NCBI GenBank assembly: GCA_025667525.1
Contig: CM046876.1
Coordinates: 81,323,512-81,387,511, forward strand
Source: Glebionis coronaria
Lineage: Eukaryota > Streptophyta > Magnoliopsida > Asterales > Asteraceae
Direction: 5' to 3'
DNA length: 64,000 bases
Every line of letters begins with the position of its first letter. The first letter of the stretch is position 1. Under the pieces are notes generated by a model. It was not told where the DNA came from. It did no database searches and was given only the letters and a program-made list of their open reading frames with translations. A program made the position numbers and the translations under genes. This document shows, piece by piece, positions 56,101 through 64,000 of the stretch.

Positions 56101-58847
56101 GGATTTTCGACGGGAGGCGTATTTGAAGTCGGAGTATCGATAGCAATGACAGTGGGAGATGGAGGGGAAGGATTGTCTTCTTTGAGGAGGTTAGCAATGA
56201 AGCTGAGATCTTCATCCCAATTGGTAGTAGAATCGTCATTGTGTAAATTCACATCTCCCAGGGTGGCTTCCAAATCTTTCCAAAGGAAATCACTTTCTCC
56301 AAATAGAGATAGTAATGAGTCGATAGAGGAAACGGTCTCAACATGGGGAAGAGAGGTAGGAATATTTTTACAAGCATCTTTGAAGTGTTCTTCACAAGCC
56401 TCATCAAGAACGTCAATACAATTGACACTCTCGTAAGAATAAGGTTGTTTAGAAAGCTTTCCCATGTTGAAGACTACTTTGTCGTCACCCACTCTCATGA
56501 TAAGCTCACCGGCTTCAACATCGATGAGAGTGCGACCGGTCCTTAAGAATGGACGACCAACAATGAGTGGCACACGGGGGTCCATCTCGTAGTCGACGAC
56601 AACAAAATCAGCAGGGAAGGTGAATTTGTCGACTCCTACAATGACGTCTTCGGCTATCCCCACTGGATAAGCAACCGTACGGTTAGCTAATTCCAAAGTC
56701 ATTTTGGTGGGGACTAGCTCTGGGAGAGATAATTGCTTCCAAACACTTAGAGGCATGAGATTAATACTGGCACCTAGATCAGCTAGGGCCATGTAATTCT
56801 CTACTCCCGGGAAATTGCAAGGGATAAGAAAACGACCCAGATCACCAAGCTTGGTTGGCAATTTCCTTAAGAGTACTGCAAAGCAATTCTCATCAAGTTG
56901 GGTGTTGGCAATATCGAGGAGCTTTTCCTTGTCGCTCAGAAGATCTTTAAACATTTTTGCATACTTGGGCATGTGAGCGAGAGCCTCAGCGAAGGAGATA
57001 TTGAAATTCAGTTGTTTGAACATTTTTAGGAAGTTCGAAACCTGAATATCATCCTTGCTTTTTTGCTTCTCTTTCCTCAACCTAGATGGATAAGGTATAT
57101 TGGAAGAAGAGTAAGGCTTTGGGAGAATAGGATCACTCACAACCACGGGTGGAGGAGGGGTAGAAGAAAGAGGTAGAGAAATTGGGGAAGGAGAAGGATG
57201 AGGAATAGTAGCAGGTGACTCGTTCTCCTTAGTCACAACCACCGGTGGAGGTATAGGAAGCTCGGGTTCCTTGGTACCTTTACCACTTCGAGTGGTGATT
57301 GCTTTCATCTCCCCTCTTGGGTTCGCAACGGTGTTACTCGGAAGAGTACCCGAAGAAGAGGGTTGATTACCATTGAAGAAACTAGCCATCATGTTCCTCA
57401 GATCATTAGTTTGGGTATCCAACGTGTTTCTCATGTCGGCTCTCAAATCATTTCCTTGCTTTACCAAGTCTGCCTTCAAGTTTCGCACTTCCTCTTGGAG
57501 ATTTCCCACTATCACATCATTGGTTCTCATGTAGGTTGCAACCTCTTGGTGTAATGCAGTTGTGGCTTGGTTGGGAGGAGCATTGTATGCAGGTGGTTGG
57601 TAAGCAGGTTGTTGGTAGACTTGATTGTTACGTTGAGGCGGTTGTTGCTGCTTGTGAGGAGGGATGTATGGTTGTCGAGGTTGTTGTTGTTGTTGAGGAG
57701 GGCGATTAAGGTTTTGTTGTTGGTTTGGGTTGGTAGGAGGGAAACCAGGTGGTGAAAGATAGTTGTTGGATCGATAGCTAAGCAAGTTACGGTCACCTTG
57801 AGGTCTAGCTTGATAAGCAGGTTGAGGATAGGTGCCATATGCCGCATTCACATTCTCAGCAGGGTAGTCTTGGGTGGCGGTACAAGTTGTGTAAGAGTGA
57901 GGACCACCGCATATCTCACAAGGTTGGCTGACAGCGTTAACTTGTGCGTTTTTGGCGTTGTTGCTGTTGTTGTTGCTGACGGTGTGGGTGACAAGCGATT
58001 CAAGAAGCGTAGTGATTTTGTCTAATCGGTTGTCGCTGTCACTAGTGCTAGCACTAGCGACATTGGTCCGAACACTCTTGGTTTGCACACGAGATTTATT
58101 CTCAATGATGTCCCAAGCAGCATTGGAAGTCTTAGCCAATAGATTACCCCCCGAGGCACTGTTCAGTGAATCTTGGTCACTCATGCTTAAACCATTGTAA
58201 AAAGTATTGATTTGATGTACTTTGGTAAAACCATGTTGTGGGCATTTTCTTAAAAGATCTTTAAAGCGATCCCAAGATTCACTGAATGACTCATCGTACT
58301 TTTGTTCAAAATTTATGATCTCATTCCGCAAAGCGGTAGTACGAGAGGGTGGAAAAAAGTAGTTGATAAACTTTGTTTCCAAATCCGTCCACGAGAGAAT
58401 ACTCTGTGGCGGTTCCTTAGCAAGCCAATGTCGGGCTTGTCCCTCTAAAGAAAAGGGAAAAAGTTGTAACCTTATAACCTCTTGTGGAACACCATTGAAC
58501 TTGACCGTGTTGGTGAGTTGCAAGAATCTCTTGATATGGTCGTGTGGATCATCAATGGTTCGTCCCAAGAATGGTTGAGCGGAGACCATCTGGATAAAGC
58601 CTGATTTTAGCTCGAAATTTTTGGCGGCAATTGGTAGTATAACAATTGGATCCGTGTTGCCATCGACATGAGCTTGCAGCAATTCAATCATCGGGCGATT
58701 ATCCGGAAGGGGCTCATTGTTGTTGTTATTATTCATGTTGTTGAAAGGTGGGTTGTTGTTGTTATTATTGTTTGGAGGTGGTACACTGGCCATGTCTAAG
58801 TGATCGAGAGGCTCGGGCTCTTGATATGACGTGGATCGAGTGCGCAT
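53184..58847 (-). CDS. Athila-like Gag-Pol polyprotein, intact, 1887 aa
   Basis: Start [14 protein letters not shown] at 58847, first ATG after the PBS region. Asn-rich N-terminus; Gag capsid-type domain about residues 100-235 ([29 protein letters not shown]); a compact CCHC-like finger [13 protein letters not shown] (C310, C313, H317, C322); Pro/Gln-rich linker; protease with DLGASIN near residue 690 (DLG in place of DTG/DSG); RT with [12 protein letters not shown] and FMDD near 1165; RNase [15 protein letters not shown] near 1315; integrase HHCC about 1525-1570 and core residues in [16 protein letters not shown] and GQAE, about 1595-1700. No stop or frameshift in 5.7 kb. Together with near-identical LTRs this is a candidate for an active copy. 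Gag and Pol are one frame, so no frameshifting is needed. Confidence 0.95.
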   Translation of the reverse strand: MRTRSTSYQEPEPLDHLDMASVPPPNNNNNNNPPFNNMNNNNNNEPLPDNRPMIELLQAHVDGNTDPIVILPIAAKNFELKSGFIQMVSAQPFLGRTIDDPHDHIKRFLQLTNTVKFNGVPQEVIRLQLFPFSLEGQARHWLAKEPPQSILSWTDLETKFINYFFPPSRTTALRNEIINFEQKYDESFSESWDRFKDLLRKCPQHGFTKVHQINTFYNGLSMSDQDSLNSASGGNLLAKTSNAAWDIIENKSRVQTKSVRTNVASASTSDSDNRLDKITTLLESLVTHTVSNNNSNNAKNAQVNAVSQPCEICGGPHSYTTCTATQDYPAENVNAAYGTYPQPAYQARPQGDRNLLSYRSNNYLSPPGFPPTNPNQQQNLNRPPQQQQQPRQPYIPPHKQQQPPQRNNQVYQQPAYQPPAYNAPPNQATTALHQEVATYMRTNDVIVGNLQEEVRNLKADLVKQGNDLRADMRNTLDTQTNDLRNMMASFFNGNQPSSSGTLPSNTVANPRGEMKAITTRSGKGTKEPELPIPPPVVVTKENESPATIPHPSPSPISLPLSSTPPPPVVVSDPILPKPYSSSNIPYPSRLRKEKQKSKDDIQVSNFLKMFKQLNFNISFAEALAHMPKYAKMFKDLLSDKEKLLDIANTQLDENCFAVLLRKLPTKLGDLGRFLIPCNFPGVENYMALADLGASINLMPLSVWKQLSLPELVPTKMTLELANRTVAYPVGIAEDVIVGVDKFTFPADFVVVDYEMDPRVPLIVGRPFLRTGRTLIDVEAGELIMRVGDDKVVFNMGKLSKQPYSYESVNCIDVLDEACEEHFKDACKNIPTSLPHVETVSSIDSLLSLFGESDFLWKDLEATLGDVNLHNDDSTTNWDEDLSFIANLLKEDNPSPPSPTVIAIDTPTSNTPPVENPSDLELKELPPHLEYVFLEEEKKSPVIIAKDLKDEEKARLVAVLKDHKKAIAWKISDIRGIDPHFCTHKILMEDDFKPTIQSQRRVNLKIHEVIKTEVIKLLDAGMIYPISDSPWVSPIHCVPKKVGITVVPNEHNELIPTRLVTGWRVCIDYRKLNDATRKDHFPLPFMDQMLERLAGNEYYCFLDGFSGYFQIPIDPQDQEKTTFTCPYGTFAYKRMPFGLCNAPGTFQRCMLAIFHDMVEQTMEVFMDDFSVFGDSFSSCLANLERMLKWCEDTRLVLNWEKCHFMVKEGVVLGHKISKAGLEVDRAKVDVIAKLPPPSTVKGVRSFLGHAGFYRRFIKDFSQIARPMTHLLEKDTPFIFSKECLEAFNSLKDKLTKAPVLVTPNWELPFELMCDASDFAIGAVLGQRVNKHFQPIHYASKTMTGAQLHYTTTEKELLAVVYAFEKFCPYLVLSTTIVYTDHSALKYLLTKQDSKPRLLRWVLLLQEFKIEIRDKKGAENLAADHLSRLEDPYQGDHPTKEINDSFPLETLMSINSKSNETPWFADFANYLAGGILKEGLTSQQKKKFFTDIKTYFWDDPYLFKQCADLIIHRCVDGPAASEILDACHKGPTGGHFGPNYTAKKVFDSGFYWPSIYRDAYDMVKRCDVCQKQGKITHKDEMPQNFIQECEIFDVWGIDFMGPFPSSKGNKYILVAVDYVSKWVEAKALPTNDTRVVCNFLKALFTRFGVPRAIISDRGTHFCNDQFARVMAKYGVNHRLSTAYHPQTNGQAEISNRGLKRILERTVGEHRASWVDKLDDALWAFRTAYKTPIGCTPYRLVYGKACHLPIELEHKAYWDLKWANFDINKAGDLRKIQLNELNELRNEAYENSLIYKERTKLIHDSKIKNREFHVGDKVLLFNSRLKIFSGKLKSRWSGPFTIAQNFPYGTLELAQPNGPNFKVNGQRVKLYFGEDTSHEVIPSLTTFPMN

Positions 58848-59048
58848 ACACCTGCAAAAGAACGAACAAAGAAAAACAAAGCAAAAATATTTTTGGTTTT
58901 TATGTTTTTTTTTATTTTTTTTGTATTTTTGAAAGTTTTATATTATTTTTTTTAGGATTTTTTGAAAATTTTTAGGAAAAAGTAACGTTCACGGGGAACG
59001 GATCCCAAAATCCAAGTTCTCACAAAAAACTATTGATCGTAACGAGAA
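58848..59048 (-). other. Athila-like leader between PBS and gag
   Basis: About 200 bp, T/A-rich on the + strand; no coding sequence. Confidence 0.6.
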
Positions 59049-59066
59049 GAGCCGGCAGCGGCGCCA
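59049..59066 (-). other. Athila-like PBS (tRNA-Asp type)
   Basis: Minus strand TGGCGCCGCTGCCGGCTC, two bases from the LTR, resembles the Asp-tRNA PBS TGGCGCCGTTGCCGGGG reported for Athila/Calypso-group elements, with some differences at the far end. Confidence 0.8.
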
Positions 59067-59068
59067 TT

Positions 59069-60681
59069 TGATATTCTGATTTTGCTTGGGTTCAGATTAA
59101 ATCTCGGAATCTTCTCGAATTGATCTCGGTCTTAAGTGGAATGATTGTTCTTGGTTACTAAATAAAAGGGTTTGGTTTTCTAATCTAATCAAAAGTAGAA
59201 ATGAAAATTTAAGTCAAAGAAAATTACTTTAATGATAATTAACAAAGGCTTGAATTGAAATTAAGATAAAAATTAAAATTAAAGTTCAAATTACAATTAA
59301 AATATAAATTGTGAAATAAACGTAAAGCAACAGTAAAACAGTAGCTCTAAAAGAAAATTGATTCGGAACTTTTACCCTTGATTCGGAACTTAACTCATGC
59401 GGAACTTAATGATTCATTCGGAAGATTTTAGTTCATCCGGAACTTTGGACTGATTCGGAACATCTTGGTTCATCCGGAACTTTGAGCTTCATTCGGAACT
59501 TTTGGCTTCGTTCGGAACTTTAAGAAAATCGGTTCGGAAGTCTAAACTTGATTCGGAAGTAATTGGTTCGGAAGTAATTCGTTCGGAAGTAATTGGTTCG
59601 GAAGTTTATCAAAAATTGGTTCGGAACTTTTTAAAGTTCCGATTCGGAAGAAATCGGTTCGGAAGTTTTTAAGAAAACTGGTTCGGAACTTTTAATAGAC
59701 AAACTCATTCGGAAGTTACTGTTCACTCGTTCGGAACTTTTTCCTTGGTTCGGAAGTTTCACCTTCGTTCGGAACTTTTTGGCTTGGTTCGGAAGTCTGG
59801 GAAACCAAATACAGAAATGATACCCGAAGAACAAGGAAAACGCTTTTGATCCAAAAATTACCAAGTTTTTCACCAAATCTTAAATAAAACTAAACACAAA
59901 GCATCTACTAATCATAAACTACAAATCCCATCAACAAAAACACAAATCCCAACAACTTTTGAAGATCAAATCAAGAAAAATAAAAACTTAAGAACTTGAA
60001 GATAAAGATGAAGATGATCAAGATTAAATGGAAAGATTAAACAAAGAACTTGTATTAAATGATTAATGTTTTAACAAGATTAAACAAAGATGAAAACAAC
60101 AAGATTGGGAAAACAAAGATTAAAATCACCAATCACCCTAATGGTGATTGAGATGAAACGAACTAAAGAGAAAAAGGTGGGGAAGAAGAAAAATTAAAGC
60201 TAACTCCTGGATGTGTGTGAGGGGACCCTTTATATAGGCTTGTCCTTTGGTTGGTGAGTGGGCTTTCTCCCGTTCTTCTTGTCTTTTCGTCTTTTCAGAA
60301 AAGTTTTCGTTTTCGATTCTGATTCGGGATTTGTTGTCGATTAAATTTAACTCGTCTTTTAATTTCTTCGTTTAATAGACTTGAGTTTCTTCGACTTGTG
60401 TAAATCTTCCATCTTTGGTCCTTTTCTTCGATAAATCTTCGATTAGGCCCAGTGACTTCAAATCTTTTGCATCTCTTGGACAATAGACTTTATCTTGAGT
60501 CCTTTTCTTCAGTAAAACCCGTGCAATCCCATGTTTTCTTCAATATTCATCCGGTTGGCTCTGAAAACACAATAAACACAAAAACCACGCATAATTCCAA
60601 ACAAATGATATTAAATACGTGTTTTGGTCTCGTTTTAGCCCGAATTAAGTGGTAAAAGGATGGGTGTTTACACACCTATCA
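59069..60681 (-). repeat. Athila-like 5' LTR (1613 bp)
   Basis: Copy of 49644-51256. Array at 59360-59795, TATA region 60238-60226. Followed by TSD TACTC. Confidence 0.95.
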
Positions 60682-62295
60682 TACTCAATGTCCTAAGTGT
60701 AGGGGAGTTTATTCTCCCACGTGCTTAAACATTGAGGACAATGTTTATATTAAGTGTAGGGGGACTTCTATCGAATTTTAGTGGGCTTTTCCATGAATTT
60801 GACCTCATTTAACCGGAAAATTCAAAAAATTTCAACGTTTTTCAAATTTTTGATCTATTTTGGCCTAGTAGTATTTCCATTTATTTTCTTTCCTTTTGTC
60901 ATTGCATCGTATTTATATTTTCCATTTCAAGAATAAAGTCAAAAATAAATAAATGAATAAAATGGTTTTAACAAGTTTAGAAGTCTTTGATATATTAGGC
61001 ACGTCGTGAATATTTTGACTCAACCCGAGTTTACTTATCCAAGTTTACTCTAGCTAGTATCCTTAACCATATGGACCTTAATTAGTTTATTAGGCTAAGC
61101 ATCCACGAGTCTCATTCTTTGAGATTTTAAATTTTGGAGAACGAGAGATGATAGAGTTGATAATAAGTTTAAGGGTTAATTCTTGCTTATATGAGTTTTT
61201 GTGGCTCTTTCTTCCCGCTTGTATATTTAATTGCTTAATAAATGAGGATTTTTGCGGTGTAGATTCGATATCTTAGCTCTTAGCCAAATCTTTATTCTCC
61301 TTGTAATTAAAGCATGAACACATTGAGGGTGCCAGCATTGTGGACTTCCGACTAAGGTGGCTCATAACCACTAAGTAGGAGGTATTCAGACCATGGGATC
61401 GCGGAATTTGGCCTACTATATATATCATAAATAAGAAAGAATAAGATTAAAACATGACCTCAAGGAGCCTTCGGGTGTGGGGCATGTAGCACGAACCTTG
61501 TCATTAGAGCCTTAGGGTGTATGGCATGGTAAGTGTTGAATAAAAATTGATCAAAAATCAATTCCCTCGTTTATCGTTCAAGGATCCTTAGGGTGTGGAC
61601 AATAGATGAGGAGCCTTTTTACATCTTAAAGAGCCTAAGGGTATATGATGTGAACTTGCTAAAGTCCACATAAAGTCTACATGACTTTGGAGGAATAATT
61701 AATAAGTAGTACTATTGGCCAAATTTTGGATCCGGTAATTTATTCCCCAAATCGTGTTAAATCATCCTTGATGTGGGCTTACTTTAGTGACAACGTTTTT
61801 GAGGACGAAGTTAGGTTTTGAGTGTCAGGTTTGCACCGTTTTGCCTTCATTTTTGGACTAATAAATATCAAATAACTCATATGAGCCTACGGGTGAATGA
61901 CAATCCCTAAAATCTAGAGATACAACTTAGGAATTGGAGAAAGAGTATTACACAATTATCTTATATAAGTGGTTTTAACTTGAGAACTTATGGTAAACAA
62001 TGATCTCGTTTTTAAGCTTGGTATGGGGAACATGAAACTTGAGGGTGATTAATATTATGACACCAAAGCCCTAATTTAAGTCTTAGATTTCTTTACGAGT
62101 TTCTTCCATCAAATAATTTCCAAGTTAATAAATTGTTATAACTTTTGTTTCCTTTTAAGTTTTTATCTTTCCATCGTAGTAGTAATAGTATATCTTAATA
62201 AAGGCCATGATGGGTTAATTATGAGAAAAATGTGACTTTATGCTTTAAAACTATGCATTGCATGGGGTCATTGCAATGGTCGAGTGTAGGGGATT
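60682..62295 (+). other. Outer Athila-like element: 3' UTR and PPT
   Basis: Non-coding. Homologous in inverted orientation to 51257-53183 (shared AAACATTGAGGACAATGTTTA and CTAGCTAGTATCCTTAACCA words). Ends with PPT AGTGTAGGGGATT (62283-62295). TAAGTGTAGGGG words also occur near 60695 and 60755. Confidence 0.82.
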
Positions 62296-64000
62296 TAATA
62301 AGTGTGTAAACACATATCCTTTTGCCACTAAAATCAAGAAAAAACAAGACCTAATCATGTGTTTTGTATCGTAAAAGTCGGAATTACGCGTGGTTTTGTG
62401 TTTTTGTGTGAAATAGGTACAAATGATCAAAAGGAAAGAAAACACGGGATTTCGGTCAAATGTTGAAGAAAAGTCCAAGAAAGAGACGAAGACAAAGTCA
62501 TAGAACCAAAAGTGTGCCAAAGATCACGAAAACCGGAAAATTCGACACGAGTTTAAAGGAAAGATCGTCAAAGCCAAAATCAAGCTCGATTTTAGTGGAT
62601 TTAACCTTTTATGAAGATAATTGGGCTTGTGGGTCCCACATTAGACTATTGGGCCCAAAAAGCCCAATAAGAGAGCAAGTATTGATTACTTTTGGACCAA
62701 GCCCATAACAAAGCCCAATTTCAAGCATACTATGGGACGGATTTAGCATATTGGGCCAAAAGCCCATTACCAATTCAAGAAATAAAAAGAACGGAAGGAG
62801 TTGTGTATTGGGCCAAGCCCATTTAACCAAATATTGGGATGGTTAAAGTGAATATTAACTCACTTTTTGGTCAAACCTCACACACACTTATTAAATCTTA
62901 CCCACCCACATTCATTTAGTCGATACAAACAAGAAAAAAACTCATTCACTTTCATCTCTCTCTCAAACAAAGCAGACACCCTTTTTACCCTAGTTACTAT
63001 TCCCCAAAACCCTAATCAAAAATTACACCAAAAATAATTGGGGCTTTTGCTTAAATCGTGTGATTCACACGATTGGGGATTAATTCCCCCTTATTTCGGG
63101 AAGAACATGATGGGTGGTCCTCATAAAACGTGGCATCTCCCTTTCATGTGATTGGATAAACCACATCACCACCACCATCCCTCCAATTAAAACGAGCCAC
63201 ATCATCTTCAAAGAAGCACAAGAAACACAAAGTAGGACAACCTGGCAATCCGCGTGATTAAGGTGTCTTTTCCACCGTTCGATCCAAGAGATAAAAGAGA
63301 ATAGAAGAATTAAGGGCCAAAATTGAAGATTGCTCCTCAAAAACTTCTTGAAGAAGCCATGGGGGTTGGCTATAAATACCCCCATATTTCTGTAATGTTA
63401 GGTGCCATTTTTTTTGTTTACTTTATTTTTATTTATGCAATTTAGTTTTTTAGGTTAAATTGTAATTTTAATTTTCCAGTATTGTAATCACAGTTTTAGA
63501 TACTAATAAAAATTTTATTTCAATTTAATTCATCTCGTCTTATATTTTTTTTAAGTTTCCTGCTATTTACTTTCAATTTGTTTTTATCATATTAAATATT
63601 ATTTGAAAGTTTAATAAAAGTATAATTAAATAAAAATTGGATAATAAACTTCCCTACTGGAAGTTTATAAAAAAAATCCGGTTCGATTGAAGTTGATGTT
63701 TCTGGATGATTCGGAGATGCTGATGTTTAATGGTGGTTTTGATTCGATCAAAAAGGGGGCTCAACGCTCACCCTTCTGCTCAACGGATTCGACATCAGGT
63801 TTTACTTTCTTTTAATTTTTCTTTTTGTTAATTTTAGATTAATGTTTGTTTTAGTTATTGTTTATTAAATCTGCTTGTGTAGTTTAGTATCTGTCTGGAT
63901 TTAAGTTTTTATTTACATCAGTTTAGTTTAAGTTTTATATATGTTTAATCTGCTTTTGCTTTTACTGGGGTGGAAATATGATTTTGGTTTGTTTAGTTTG
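62296..64000 (+). repeat. Outer Athila-like 3' LTR, running past the window end
   Basis: Starts TAATAAGTGTGTAAACACAT, corresponding to TGATAGGTGTGTAAACACCC of the nested family with the terminal TG mutated to TA. TATA box CTATAAATACC at 63370-63380. The end is not visible in the window. Short frames inside are not supported as genes. Confidence 0.75.

Larger units (their letters stand above)
49644..60681 (-). mobile_element. Complete Athila-like gypsy element, 11.0 kb, TSD TACTC
   Basis: LTRs of 1613 bp each (49644-51256, 59069-60681), TSD TACTC at 49639-49643 and 60682-60686, Asp-type PBS, PPT and an uninterrupted gag-pol. By eye the LTRs differ at about seven positions (under 0.5%), so insertion is recent. 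It is inserted in the opposite orientation into the 3' UTR of a related Athila-like element. No env-like ORF is seen between pol and the 3' LTR. Confidence 0.97.

Noticed and set aside
57363..58200. Plus-strand ORFs antisense to Athila gag
   Set aside because: Shadow frames of the intact 1887-codon gag-pol.

Overview
This is plant nuclear DNA, AT-rich and dominated by LTR retrotransposons. Ty1/copia and Ty3/gypsy (Tekay-like and Athila-like) elements are nested in one another around a small island of host genes. The copia polyprotein at 5-13 kb resembles ones I associate with daisy-family (Asteraceae) genomes. That is recollection, not a search, so the family-level guess is moderate and no species is claimed.

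Layout. 1-3829: decayed Tekay-like gypsy gag-pol, cut by copia element 1 (3830-12939, + strand, several frameshifts and stops). 12940-13939: exactly 1000 N. 13940-16895: copia element 2 of the same family, minus strand, with an open gag. 16896-18632 and 28669-30753: host DNA with two tandem RING-H2 genes, an ER-type small heat-shock protein gene with a perfect heat-shock element, and a probable tRNA-derived SINE. Between the two host parts sits a 10.0-kb gypsy element (18633-28663, TSD ATCAC) with 2.6-kb near-identical LTRs and an almost unreadable pol. 30754-31847: Athila-type LTR fragment. 31848-44494: non-coding copia-type element (288-bp LTRs), itself invaded by a Sirevirus-like non-coding element (33908-42725, minus, TSD AACGA). 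44495-45606: 5' end of a minus-strand Tekay-like gypsy. 45607-46656: a 1050-bp LTR. 46657-48600: a hairpin minisatellite. 48601-49643 and 60682-64000: an outer Athila-like element (+) with an orphan ORF. It is split by a young Athila-like element (49644-60681, minus, TSD TACTC) with an uninterrupted 1887-codon gag-pol.

The least expected structure lies in the transcribed leaders. Two copia copies, the copia-type non-coding element and the young Athila all carry arrays built on a TTCCGA / TTCCGG core, always in element-sense orientation. Between the copia and Athila arrays a 17-base word is identical. The two copia copies share LTR and gag, but their arrays have different units (18 bp versus 15 bp), so the array turns over fast while the core stays. 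The Tekay-like elements instead carry GTGAAC/GTTCAC hairpin units after the primer-binding site. The Sirevirus-like element carries seven dispersed copies of a GC-rich hairpin module. The 46.7-48.6 kb minisatellite has stems that differ in sequence but still pair.

Host genes. The RING-H2 proteins look like ATL-type ubiquitin ligases, and the sHSP like an ER-lumen chaperone. Removing the gypsy insertion leaves about 0.5 kb between the sHSP stop and the second RING start. All three genes read on the minus strand.
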